Assembly: GCA_964537685.1 (NCBI GenBank)
Contig: CAZICM010000093.1
Location: forward strand, 1-24,383
Origin: CAZICM01 sp964537685
GTDB taxonomy: Bacteria; Myxococcota_A; Polyangia; Polyangiales; Polyangiaceae
Length of the DNA stretch: 24,383 nucleotides
Direction of reading: 5' to 3'
This document shows positions 7,901 through 15,389 of the stretch, in pieces. How positions within the stretch are numbered: position 1 is the first letter of the stretch; each line of letters begins with the position of its first letter. Below the pieces are notes generated by a model, which worked only from the letters and a program-made list of their open reading frames with translations, ran no database searches and had not been told where the DNA came from. A program made the position numbers and the translations under genes.

Positions 7901-8931
7901 GAGGCTGGACCGTAGAAAGCGCCGGTATCGACAGTACAAAAGAGTTTTCAGATCTGCGGCTTGGCGCGGGATCTTACCGGCTTATCATCCAAAACAAAGG
8001 CTTTGGAACCGTTCTTTATCCCATAACCGTTGCGCGGGCGGAAGAGATCGATTTAAAGATCGAATTGCCTATGCCTCAAAGCATTCCCGAAGGATTTGTT
8101 TATATCCCCGAGGGGCGCTTTTATTTTGGCGCGGCATCGATGAATACAGCGGACGATCGGTTCCGGCGCACATTTTTGGCGACGCTTCCCGAGCATATCG
8201 CGGAGACGCCTGGATTCTTGATTGCCAAGCACGAAACCACCTACAGCGAATGGATCGAATATCTCGAGGCGCTTCCCGAGCAGGAGCAAAAACGCTGGGA
8301 AGAGCGGGGAATGCAGGCCGGTATGCGCGGTTTTGTGGGGCTGTCCCGCAACAAAGAAGATAAATGGGAACTATCGTTTTCAGTGAATCAAAAGCTTTAT
8401 AAAGCCCAGGCGGGCGAACTCATTCGTTTTGACGGCCGGAAAGAACGGGCCGAGCAGCATTGGGGCTCTTTTCCTGTGATGGGTATCAGCGCGGTCGAGG
8501 CAGAACGGTATACCCAATGGCTGGCTTCTTCGGGAAGGCTGCCCGGCGCACGGCTATGTACCGAAAAAGAATGGGAACGCGCAGCGCGGGGCGCGGATAG
8601 AAGACTCTATCCGCAGGGCGATACGCTGGATGGCCAGGAAGCCAATTTTCAAGAATCCTATCAATCAAAAGATGGCAAGATACTCGGGATGGGGCCCGAT
8701 GAAGTGGGCTCAAGACCCTTATCGAGAAGCCCCTTTGGGCTTGATGATATCGCAGGCAATGTATTTGAATGGGTGCGCTCGTCGCTTCCCGGCAATACCC
8801 ATACACTTCGGGGCGGAGGCTATTTTTTCGATAGAGCATCGGCGTTAAGCATGAATCGCAATTTAGCCGACCCCAATGTCAGCGATCCAAACGGCGGCTT
8901 GAGGGTGTGTGCGGACCTTGTGCGAAATTGA
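4948..8931 (+). CDS. Ser/Thr protein kinase - STAND NTPase - transmembrane - FGE/sulfatase-modifying-factor-like fusion, 1327 aa
   Basis: Kinase domain ~10-350: Gly-rich loop 21-30, Lys45 in VALKF, HRDIKPAN with catalytic Asp135, DFG at 153-155, APE at 253-255. A STAND-type NTPase follows, opening with NPYRGLLPF: Walker A GDSGVGKSS (407-415), Walker B LVLFIDQLEE (490-499). A hydrophobic segment ~800-820 predicts one membrane crossing, then a coiled coil and a small PEGA-like strand-rich region (~962-1045). Residues ~1047-1327 are a formylglycine-generating-enzyme-like domain (GFVYIPEGRFYFG, LCTEKEWERAARG, DIAGNVFEW, LRGGGY, GGLRVC), usually a binding module in such fusions. Inferred role: an extracytoplasmic sensor coupled to cytoplasmic phosphorylation. 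Oddities: ~100 residues between DFG and APE (usually 20-30) and a duplicated GE in the Gly-rich loop. ATG 4948 is preferred because AGAGG lies 7 nt upstream; ATG 4921 abuts its AAGG. Confidence 0.92.
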   Translation: MQTEWKPPQKFDEYEIIKQLGEGEGAMGDVYLAHDTSLERKVALKFIREVEPDDEMLQMFRQEARALARLSHPNVVAVHRMGKVDGKPFIDFEYIDGNNLKQLIKPIDWQEALKLGIDLARGLGAVHTQNVLHRDIKPANAIIDKHGKAKLLDFGIAKIIDPVWKSEHPGQPAHLDEPPYIPVDRMAATLPAPDKTLTTPNLLISPALGRGGADMHRTLISGSEPASAGPVRVPSSASEFPETRLRGTPFYMAPERWMGRKATPRSDIYSLGVVLYELCTGQPPHSGAKPHELRYAVLHNDIPRLERAVAGIDAEFASIVHRCLERDPEARYASGTELENALKDLRRRRDDQHGDTKSRLSMRLPGNPYRGLLPFDAAHESLFFGRDADIMAIIERLLRHKLIIVAGDSGVGKSSLCKAGVLPKLADHLEQKNSWLTVSVTPGKDPMQNVIHALASALKLDVLRLQFKLASNPEQALRDIHHRLGEDRGLVLFIDQLEELVTISDSAQAKQAEDFIAKLLEQIPEARMLATVRADFLGKIAGFMQIGRVLPRALFFPGKMTSAQLRETIVGPARSRGVEFESEELIESLIKYTEKSECGLPLLQFALSELWDALSPGATIITKQALDAIGGVGGALARHADQVWLGLPDEAKQSARRMITSLVTPEGTRARCSRNDLLWKDPHALEVLTILENARLLVALTSGGGTEYQLAHDVLIKEWETLQGWLADRVKSRAVRENIRKEAMEWDRLLKDGNANRARELLWRKHRLAEAAHVDRNSLSDVEQAFFDASRKAEQWFTVLKTGLLVGIPAALLLVYSGFELKARAEQDKARQTLAAEIDTRMQEAKQGLLETQRQKEAFTQARQAAIDIFYRDLWLGEARWEEVRSMAQAVDRGYADAIQKLEAAFLKDSARADVKKALADAYGQRVIFSEETEQSPLPWMERLELYDETGEYRAKLSKEGHLHLRVIPDGARVSVERFVRSKGGGWTVESAGIDSTKEFSDLRLGAGSYRLIIQNKGFGTVLYPITVARAEEIDLKIELPMPQSIPEGFVYIPEGRFYFGAASMNTADDRFRRTFLATLPEHIAETPGFLIAKHETTYSEWIEYLEALPEQEQKRWEERGMQAGMRGFVGLSRNKEDKWELSFSVNQKLYKAQAGELIRFDGRKERAEQHWGSFPVMGISAVEAERYTQWLASSGRLPGARLCTEKEWERAARGADRRLYPQGDTLDGQEANFQESYQSKDGKILGMGPDEVGSRPLSRSPFGLDDIAGNVFEWVRSSLPGNTHTLRGGGYFFDRASALSMNRNLADPNVSDPNGGLRVCADLVRN

Positions 8932-9084
8932 TGTTGCAGCGCACGGCAGCGCACAGAGGTTGCGTGTAAACGCTTGCCTGTCGCCCGGTGGATGACACCT
9001 GTCTTTTCGAAGGCGACGGTGCAGGGCCGGACGGCAATAGATTCGTAATATCAAGCCTGCCGTGATGTACAGGTGCCCGCCTTT

Positions 9085-9090
9085 TAGGGT
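9085..9090 (+). promoter_or_regulatory. TAGGGT -10-like hexamer before the ADYC lipoprotein gene
   Basis: TAGGGT lies 41 nt before the ATG of the downstream lipoprotein. The hexamer 16 nt upstream (TGATGT, 9063-9068) is only a weak -35. It is listed because similar TAGnnT hexamers precede other genes here. Confidence 0.22.
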
Positions 9091-9131
9091 TGGCCCGGCT
9101 TCTGCATTAGCCAATGCCCGGAGGCCCTGAG

Positions 9132-10196
9132 ATGAAACCGAATACAATCGCACCTTTGATGCTAAGTCTGTCGGCGCTGCTGTTGGCCGGTTGTGGAGAT
9201 ATGGCCGCGCAATCCACCGAGGCAGATTGGCTTGGGGTGGAGTCGCTTGGGGGAGAAGCTGAGTCAAATATTGCCCGAGTGACAGAAAACGGCGTGAAAC
9301 TCAATGGGGTGAAGTTGAATGGTGTAAAGCTCAATGGTGTAAAGCTCAATGGCGTAAAGCTCAATGGTGTAAAGCTCAATGGCGTAAAGCTCAATGGTTC
9401 GGTCTTGTGCGGATCGAATGCAAACGGGCAGGAACTCTGCGGGAACATGCTCGAGGGCGCGCTGCTCACGGCCGAACGGGCCAATGGACAACCGCTTGAA
9501 CTTCGCATCGATGCGGTGGATGAAGACGCGGGCGGCGAGTTTTCGTGGCATACCGTAAGCTATGCCAAGGGAAATCAATGGGTGTCTGTTTGCGGCGAAG
9601 ATGGGAGTGGGCAACCTCTTCGGGCGATCGCGCTGTCCGGGCGCTGGGATATGAGCGAAGGAACGGCGACAGGCGGGGATTTTATCGATGATCCCGCAAT
9701 GTTTACCCTGGCGTGCGAAGGTTTTGTGCTGTCGAAGTGCGTGGAGCTGACAGGATATTATCCTTGGGAAACCGTCAGCGAAGTCAATGAAGCGGGGGAA
9801 ACGCATACTTATTCCCGGCGTCATTTGCATCAAGCGTGCACGCGCATGCTCCGGGCGGATTACTGCGGTGATGGTCAGCCTCACACCGAGAACGGAACGC
9901 TGGTGAATTCATGGGATGCTTTTGGTCTCGATGCTTCGGAACCCCAGGCGGGGTGGACCTTGGAGGCCGAATGGTCTGAAGGTGGTGCTGTATGTGTGCA
10001 TCATATAAGGGATGCTTGGGATGGACTGGGACAGATTCAGAAAGCTGAGGCGTACATTCAAGATCATTGTCCTTGGGTGTTGAATGGAGCGGAGGCTTGT
10101 GGTGGCTCGCAATCGACATTTTACACGGCAAACGGCTTTGATGTGGAGGCTGATGAAAGGACCTGGGTGATGAACGATTCCGCTAATATAGAGTAG
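9132..10196 (+). CDS. ADYC-domain lipoprotein with seven GVKLN pentapeptide repeats, 354 aa
   Basis: ATG 9132 follows GGAGG by 7 nt; an upstream in-frame ATG at 9114 would overlap that site. The signal peptide ends LLLAGC with lipidated Cys21. Residues 54-88 are seven consecutive GVKLN units, whose V-K-L-N-G register fits the pentapeptide-repeat pattern (central Leu), enough for fewer than two coils of a beta-helix. The C-terminal part carries ADYCGDG (ADYC at 242-245) followed by a T-x-N-G-T motif, typical of the ADYC lipoprotein family as I know it from Myxococcota, plus many cysteines consistent with export. Function is unknown; cell-surface placement is likely. It sits between the kinase fusion and the FHA-sigma54 activator, so it could be a target or sensor partner of either (inference from position only). 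Confidence 0.85.
   Translation: MKPNTIAPLMLSLSALLLAGCGDMAAQSTEADWLGVESLGGEAESNIARVTENGVKLNGVKLNGVKLNGVKLNGVKLNGVKLNGVKLNGSVLCGSNANGQELCGNMLEGALLTAERANGQPLELRIDAVDEDAGGEFSWHTVSYAKGNQWVSVCGEDGSGQPLRAIALSGRWDMSEGTATGGDFIDDPAMFTLACEGFVLSKCVELTGYYPWETVSEVNEAGETHTYSRRHLHQACTRMLRADYCGDGQPHTENGTLVNSWDAFGLDASEPQAGWTLEAEWSEGGAVCVHHIRDAWDGLGQIQKAEAYIQDHCPWVLNGAEACGGSQSTFYTANGFDVEADERTWVMNDSANIE
9291..9395 (+). repeat. Coding 15-bp tandem repeat, 7 copies (GVKLN)
   Basis: Seven in-frame 15-bp units, consensus GGYGTAAAGCTCAAT. Copies 3-7 differ from each other only at the third base of the first codon, while copies 1 and 2 have more changes. This suggests recent expansion by slippage. A gain or loss of units keeps the reading frame and changes only repeat length. 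Confidence 0.95.
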
Positions 10197-10294
10197 GTAC
10201 CTAGGTAGGACTGCGCGCCTTCCTTCCTTGAGTGTGAGGTTCTCGTCAATGCACTTGACATCCTTCCCGTTTGGCCGGAACCTCCCTCTCCGCC

Positions 10295-11644
10295 ATGACT
10301 TTTTCCTTGACCGATACGCTTACTCTCGGTGAAGCCCGCGCCGATTCCATTCCTGTTCCCGCTGTCAGAGTTGTTGTTTCGAGGGCTGCCGGCGACGTCC
10401 TCGCCGAGGCCAAACTCGGTATCGAGCCCATCGTCGTCGGCTCTCATCTCGATTGCGATATCTCCATCAAAGATCCCCGCATCTCCAGGCGTCATTGCGA
10501 ACTTCGCCTGACCGAGCGCGGCGTCATCCTCCGCGATCTCAATAGTAAAAATGGAACCTATATTAACAAAATCCCTATTATAGAGGCGATTCTTCCCTTG
10601 AACGCCGCGGTGGAGCTGGGCAGTTCGGTGCTCAAGCTCGCCGATTCGGGCCGCACGACGCTGATACCCCTTTCACCATTTGCCCGCTTTGGAGCAGCTA
10701 TCGGTGCTTCGCTCGCCATGAGGGCCGTCTTCGCGAAGCTTGAAAAAGTGGCTCATACCTCGGAAACCGTGCTGCTTTTGGGAGAGTCGGGCACGGGGAA
10801 GGAAGTGCTGGCCAAGGCCATCCACGATAGTAGCCCCTATAAAGAAGGGCGTTTTGTGGTCTTTGATTGCGGTGCCGTCGCGCCCAATCTGGTGGAAGAC
10901 GAGCTCTTCGGTCACGAAAAAAATGCCTTTACGGGCGCCACATCCGCCAGAGCAGGTGTCTTGGAGCAGGCGAATGAAGGGACTTTATTTATCGATGAAC
11001 TGGGCGAGCTGCCTATCGATCTTCAGCCCAAGCTCTTAAGGGCGATTGAATCCAGGGAATTCCGGCGCTTGGGCGGAACTCAGCCCAGAAGCTTTAGCGC
11101 CCGCATCATCGCGGCCACGCATAGAGATTTACAGACCCGCATCGCTCAAAATCAATTCCGGCAAGATTTATATTTTAGGCTGGCCGTGGCGGAGATTCAT
11201 ATACCTCCTTTGCGGGAGCGCAAAGATGATATTCCTCTCTTGGTCGATCGCTTTCTATCGCTTCACACGCCGCCCCGCTCGCTCCAGGATTTTCCGGCGA
11301 ATGCGATTGAGCTTTTATGTTCGCATCATTGGCCGGGGAATGTAAGAGAGCTCAGGAATATGGTGGCTCGCTTGGTTTTATTCGGGGAAGAAGCGCTTCC
11401 GCCGGCGTCCGCCGGGCGGGTTTCACAGGCATCATCGCCGCCTTCGTCGGAGCCGTCCAGTTTTTCGGGGCTGAAGCTGGGCGAGGCAAGGGAAAAGGTG
11501 CTGGAAGACTTTGAAAAGCGATATATCGCTAAGCGGCTGTCGGAACACACCGGGAATGTAACACGCGCCGCAGAAGCCATGGGTGTGTCCAGACAATATC
11601 TGCATAAACTGATGGATCGTTATGGATTGCGCGGCGGAGGATAA
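10295..11644 (+). CDS. FHA domain-containing sigma54-dependent transcriptional activator (Fis-type HTH), 449 aa
   Basis: An N-terminal FHA domain (~42-110; GSHLDCDISIKDPRISRRHC and LNSKNGTYIN) binds phosphothreonine peptides. The AAA+ sigma54-interaction domain follows: Walker A GESGTGKE (163-170), Walker B TLFIDE (230-235), then FRQDLYFRLAVAEIHIPPLRER. After a Pro/Ser-rich linker, a Fis-type helix-turn-helix ends the protein (~415-449, GNVTRAAEAMGVSRQYLHK). It should activate sigma54 promoters in response to a Thr kinase instead of a response-regulator phosphorylation. Unusual: the sigma54-contacting loop reads NAFTGA (210-215) instead of GAFTGA. ATG 10295 has no good ribosome binding site; the frame could start at TTG 10271. 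The large kinase two genes upstream is an obvious candidate signal source, though this is unproven. Confidence 0.92.
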   Translation: MTFSLTDTLTLGEARADSIPVPAVRVVVSRAAGDVLAEAKLGIEPIVVGSHLDCDISIKDPRISRRHCELRLTERGVILRDLNSKNGTYINKIPIIEAILPLNAAVELGSSVLKLADSGRTTLIPLSPFARFGAAIGASLAMRAVFAKLEKVAHTSETVLLLGESGTGKEVLAKAIHDSSPYKEGRFVVFDCGAVAPNLVEDELFGHEKNAFTGATSARAGVLEQANEGTLFIDELGELPIDLQPKLLRAIESREFRRLGGTQPRSFSARIIAATHRDLQTRIAQNQFRQDLYFRLAVAEIHIPPLRERKDDIPLLVDRFLSLHTPPRSLQDFPANAIELLCSHHWPGNVRELRNMVARLVLFGEEALPPASAGRVSQASSPPSSEPSSFSGLKLGEAREKVLEDFEKRYIAKRLSEHTGNVTRAAEAMGVSRQYLHKLMDRYGLRGGG

Positions 11645-11781
11645 AGGGGCGTCCAGGTCTCGGATCTAGCTAAAACCTTCCCCATCGTCACAAAAACTTG
11701 ATTCTGACCCTCAAAAAAAACTCGCCTTGCGTGAGGGGCTTCAACTAGAGTGCGCGCCCTCTCAAAACACGAGAACACTCC

Positions 11782-13566
11782 GTGAAACCGACCGACGTAC
11801 AAAACCCCCGACACTATCACAAAGTTGTCGATTGTCAGTGGGCCTGTCCGGCTCATACCAATGTGCCCGAATACATTCGGCTCATCGCTCAGGGACGCTA
11901 TTCCGACGCGTACCTGTTGAACCGCGAGTCCAATGTGTTCCCGGGCATTCTCGGACGCACCTGCGATAGGCCATGCGAACCGGCTTGCCGCAGGGGCCGC
12001 GTCGAGGAAACGCCAGTCGCGATCTGCCGCCTAAAAAGAGTCGCCGCCGATCTGCGCGATGATGTTTCAGATCGTTTGCCCAAGCCTCCCGCCGAGAAAA
12101 ACGGCAAGAAAATCGCCTGTATCGGCGCTGGGCCGGCTTCGCTCACCGTCGCCAACGATTTGGCGCCCCTGGGCTACGATGTGACGATCTTCGAGAAATT
12201 AGGCGCTGCCGGCGGTCTGATGCGCACGAATATTCCGGCCTTCAGGCTTCCTGAAAATGTGCTCGATGACGAAATCAACATGATTCTGGGGATGGGCGTG
12301 AATATTCATTACAACACGCCCATCACAAGCTTGAAAGAGCTGCTTGGCCAGGGCTTTGATGCGGTGTTCGTCGGAAGCGGAGCCCCCAAGGGGAAAAATC
12401 TCGAGGTCCCGGGCCGTTACGATTCCAAGCGCGTGCATATCGGCATCGAATGGCTCGAATCGGTGGCCTTTGGGCATACGACGAGCATCGGAAAAAGGGT
12501 GCTGATCATCGGCGTTGGCAATACCGCGATGGACTGCTGCCGCACGGCGAAGAGGCTCGGCGGCGACGATGTGAAGGTGATGGCGCGGCGGCCCCGGCCT
12601 TATTTTAAAGCGTCTCCGTGGGAGCTGGAGGACGCCGAAGAAGAGCTGGTTGAGATTGTGGTGAATCACGCGCCGCACAGCTTTGTGATCGAGAACGGCG
12701 AGCTTCGGGGGATGATGTTTGAGAAGCTCGAGTGGTACAAGGACGACAAGGGCCAGCAGAAATCAAAAGTCCTCGAGATGGTCTTTTTCCCGGCGGACGA
12801 TGTAATTTTGGCCATTGGTCAAGAGGGCGCCTTCCCTTGGATCGAACGCGATATTGGGATTGAATTTGATAAGTGGGACATGCCGGTGGTCGATCGGACG
12901 ACCTTTCAATGCACGAGGCCGGGCGTGTTCTTTGGCGGTGATGCGGCTTGGGGTCCGGAAAATATTATTTGGGCCGTGGAGCATGGGCATCAGGCGGCGA
13001 TTTCAATTCATCAGTATTGCCAGGGAATTCCGCTCACGGACAGGCCGCCTCATGGGATGAATTTATTGAGTACCAAGATGGGCATTCATCAGTGGGCCTA
13101 CTCCAACGACTACAATCCGAGCAAGCGCCAGAAGATGAAGCATGCCGATCTGATGGAGCGCTTTTCGAAGCTAAATTTAGAAGTGGAGATGGGTTTTTCG
13201 GCGGAGCAGACGGCGCGTGAAGTCGAGCGCTGTTTAAACTGCGATGTGCAGACGGTATTTACGGATAGGCTCTGCATTGAATGCGATGCCTGTGTAGATA
13301 TCTGTCCAGTGTTGTGCTTGACGATTTCCCGGGACGGCGAAGAGGACGAGCTGCGGAAGCGGCTCAGCGCGCCGGCCGAGAACAAGAAGCAGGATTTATA
13401 TGCTTCCGGGCCGCTGAAATATACGCAGAGGCTTATGATCAAAGACGAGGATTTATGCGTGCACTGTGGTCTGTGCGCGGAGCGCTGCCCGACGGCGGCG
13501 TGGGATATGCAGAAGTTTGAGCTGGTTATCCCCTATGCAGGAGGGAAAGCATGCAGCAGCAAATGA
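11782..13566 (+). CDS. GltD-like FAD/NAD(P) oxidoreductase with C-terminal 2x[4Fe-4S] ferredoxin domain, 594 aa
   Basis: The N-terminal Cys set (C18, C22, C61, C65, C69) matches the Fe-S domain of the glutamate synthase small subunit. GAGPAS (115-120) is the FAD-binding Rossmann motif, and GVGNTAMDC near 244-252 the NAD(P) one. The C-terminus adds two ferredoxin clusters: C498, C501, C504, C508 and C559, C562, C565, C569. It overlaps the alpha-subunit gene of a 2-oxoacid:ferredoxin oxidoreductase by 16 bp, so it is probably the electron-transfer partner, linking the complex's Fe-S electrons to NAD(P) or ferredoxin, rather than a glutamate synthase subunit; no large glutamate synthase gene is nearby. 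The start is GTG 11782 with only a weak upstream site. TAGAG-TGCGCGCC at 11746-11758 may mark a promoter. Confidence 0.88.
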   Translation: MKPTDVQNPRHYHKVVDCQWACPAHTNVPEYIRLIAQGRYSDAYLLNRESNVFPGILGRTCDRPCEPACRRGRVEETPVAICRLKRVAADLRDDVSDRLPKPPAEKNGKKIACIGAGPASLTVANDLAPLGYDVTIFEKLGAAGGLMRTNIPAFRLPENVLDDEINMILGMGVNIHYNTPITSLKELLGQGFDAVFVGSGAPKGKNLEVPGRYDSKRVHIGIEWLESVAFGHTTSIGKRVLIIGVGNTAMDCCRTAKRLGGDDVKVMARRPRPYFKASPWELEDAEEELVEIVVNHAPHSFVIENGELRGMMFEKLEWYKDDKGQQKSKVLEMVFFPADDVILAIGQEGAFPWIERDIGIEFDKWDMPVVDRTTFQCTRPGVFFGGDAAWGPENIIWAVEHGHQAAISIHQYCQGIPLTDRPPHGMNLLSTKMGIHQWAYSNDYNPSKRQKMKHADLMERFSKLNLEVEMGFSAEQTAREVERCLNCDVQTVFTDRLCIECDACVDICPVLCLTISRDGEEDELRKRLSAPAENKKQDLYASGPLKYTQRLMIKDEDLCVHCGLCAERCPTAAWDMQKFELVIPYAGGKACSSK

Positions 13567-15386
13567 GTGTTTCGCGGGTAAACGATTTTGCGTTTAAGCT
13601 CGCGAATGTAAATGGAACGGGTTCGGCCAGCGCCAATGGCTTGCTGATGCAGGCTATTTTTAGGATGGGTATTCCTGTCTCGGGGAAGAATTTATTTCCC
13701 TCGAATATTCAGGGTTTGCCTACGTGGTATGAAATCCGGGTGAATGCCAAGGGCCACACGGCGCGCACCAGCGAATACGATTTGATGGTGGCGATGAACG
13801 CCGAAACCTTTGCGCGGGATATCGCGGAAGTGCGTTCGGGCGGATGGGTTTTGTATGATTCGACCTGGCCGCTGGATAAGGCGCTGATGAGGCCGGATGT
13901 GACGTTTTTGGGCGTTCCTTATGCGAAGATATGCGTGGATGCCTTTGCGGAATCGCGCGAACGGACGCTGATGAAGAATATCGCTTATGTGGGCACGCTG
14001 GCCGCGCTGCTCAATATCGATATGGATGTTGTCAGCGGAATGCTCAGAGAAAAGTTCAGCAAAAAGCCCGCGCTGATGGAATCGAACCGGAAGGCGATTC
14101 AGCTTGGCTATGACTATGCGAGGCAGCATTTTGGCGAGCATCCGCTGCCGATTCACCTTGCGCCGATGGACGCTACAAAAGACGCGATCCTGATCGATGG
14201 CAATACGGCGACGGCGCTGGGATGCCTGTATGCGGGTGCGACGGTGGCCGGCTGGTATCCGATTACGCCGTCGACCAGCGTATTGGATGCCTTTAAGAGC
14301 TTCTGCGAAAAATACCGGATCGATAAAGAGACGGGCAAGCGCAAATACTGTATTTTGCAAGCGGAAGACGAGCTTGCCGCCGTGGGCATGGTAATCGGCG
14401 CGGGCTGGGCTGGAGCGCGGGCATTTACGTCCACATCGGGGCCTGGCATATCGCTGATGAACGAGCTGATCGGCATGGCTTATTATGCGGAGATACCGGC
14501 GGTGCTTGTGGATGTGCAGCGGGTCGGACCTTCGACAGGTATGCCGACGCGCACGCAGCAGGGCGATATCTTGCTATGCGCCTATGCCTCGCACGGGGAT
14601 ACCAAGCATATCTTGCTCTTCCCCGCGAATCCGGGCGAATGCTTTGATTTTGCGGTTAAATCCTTTGATTTGGCCGAACGCTTCCAGACACCGGTTTTTC
14701 TGCTGACCGATTTGGACATCGGCATGAACGACTGGGTAATTCCCAGGCTAAAGTGGGACGACAATCACCGGCCCATGCGCGGCCATGTGCTTACAAGCGA
14801 AGATTTGGACGCTATGCCGAAATATCACCGGTATTCGCCCGAGGACGAGCTTGGCGTAGCGGCGCGCACGCTGCCGGGTGTCAATCCAAAGGGAGCGTTC
14901 TTTACGCGCGGCTCTGGGCATAACAAGCTGGGCGGCTATACCGAGCAGCCGGCCGAATACCAAGAAGTGATGGATCGGCTTCTGCGCAAGCACAAAGCGG
15001 CGCGGAACTTCGTACCCGAAGCGATTATCGAGCGGCGCAAGGATGCGAAGTTTGGCGTTGTCACGCTGGGCGGCTGCGATTTAGCGGTGCGCGAGGCGTT
15101 GGATATCCTTGAAGGGCAGGGGATGAGCGGCGATTATTGCAGGGTACGCGGCTTTCCTTTTGGCGATGAAATCGAAGACTTTATGCATGGGCACGACCCG
15201 GTCTTTGTGATTGAGCAGAACCGGGATGCACAGCTTAGGTCGCTCATCACACTGGAGACGGCGATACCGAAGGAGAAGCTTCGTTCGATATTGGCCTATG
15301 GCGGATTTCCGCTTCAGGCGAGCCAAGTCGTGACGGGCATAACCGAAGCGCTGAAGCGTGATGATGGCACGCAAGGACGGGAATAA
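13551..15386 (+). CDS. korA: 2-oxoacid:ferredoxin oxidoreductase, fused gamma-alpha subunit (KorA-like), 611 aa
   Basis: Residues ~10-190 are the gamma domain (LANVNGTGSASANGLL, GLPTWYEIRVNAKGHTART). The alpha (pyrimidine-binding) domain follows, with the YPITPST motif, EDELAAVGMVIGAGWAGARA, TSTSGPGISLM and MPTRTQQGD. It forms the catalytic complex with the beta subunit 3 nt downstream, decarboxylating a 2-oxoacid to acyl-CoA plus CO2 and passing electrons to Fe-S acceptors. The substrate (2-oxoglutarate, or a branched or aromatic 2-oxoacid) cannot be told from sequence alone; the gene symbol reflects general KorA-type architecture. Start ATG 13551 has AGGAGG 6 nt upstream, and the gene overlaps the end of the GltD-like gene, implying translational coupling. 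Confidence 0.9.
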   Translation: MQQQMSVSRVNDFAFKLANVNGTGSASANGLLMQAIFRMGIPVSGKNLFPSNIQGLPTWYEIRVNAKGHTARTSEYDLMVAMNAETFARDIAEVRSGGWVLYDSTWPLDKALMRPDVTFLGVPYAKICVDAFAESRERTLMKNIAYVGTLAALLNIDMDVVSGMLREKFSKKPALMESNRKAIQLGYDYARQHFGEHPLPIHLAPMDATKDAILIDGNTATALGCLYAGATVAGWYPITPSTSVLDAFKSFCEKYRIDKETGKRKYCILQAEDELAAVGMVIGAGWAGARAFTSTSGPGISLMNELIGMAYYAEIPAVLVDVQRVGPSTGMPTRTQQGDILLCAYASHGDTKHILLFPANPGECFDFAVKSFDLAERFQTPVFLLTDLDIGMNDWVIPRLKWDDNHRPMRGHVLTSEDLDAMPKYHRYSPEDELGVAARTLPGVNPKGAFFTRGSGHNKLGGYTEQPAEYQEVMDRLLRKHKAARNFVPEAIIERRKDAKFGVVTLGGCDLAVREALDILEGQGMSGDYCRVRGFPFGDEIEDFMHGHDPVFVIEQNRDAQLRSLITLETAIPKEKLRSILAYGGFPLQASQVVTGITEALKRDDGTQGRE

Positions 15387-15389
15387 GCG

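Noticed and set aside
8740..8931. Variable region of a diversity-generating retroelement in the FGE-like C-terminus
   Set aside because: Only a few AAY codons are present, and no reverse transcriptase or template repeat is seen in the window. A genome-wide search for a matching template could reopen this.
8089..8931. Catalytic sulfatase-activating enzyme
   Set aside because: FGE-like domains fused to kinases are usually non-catalytic binding modules, and no sulfatase gene is present.
10255..10282. Sigma70 promoter starting at TTGACA before the FHA activator
   Set aside because: The -35 is perfect, but no -10-like hexamer lies 16-18 nt downstream.
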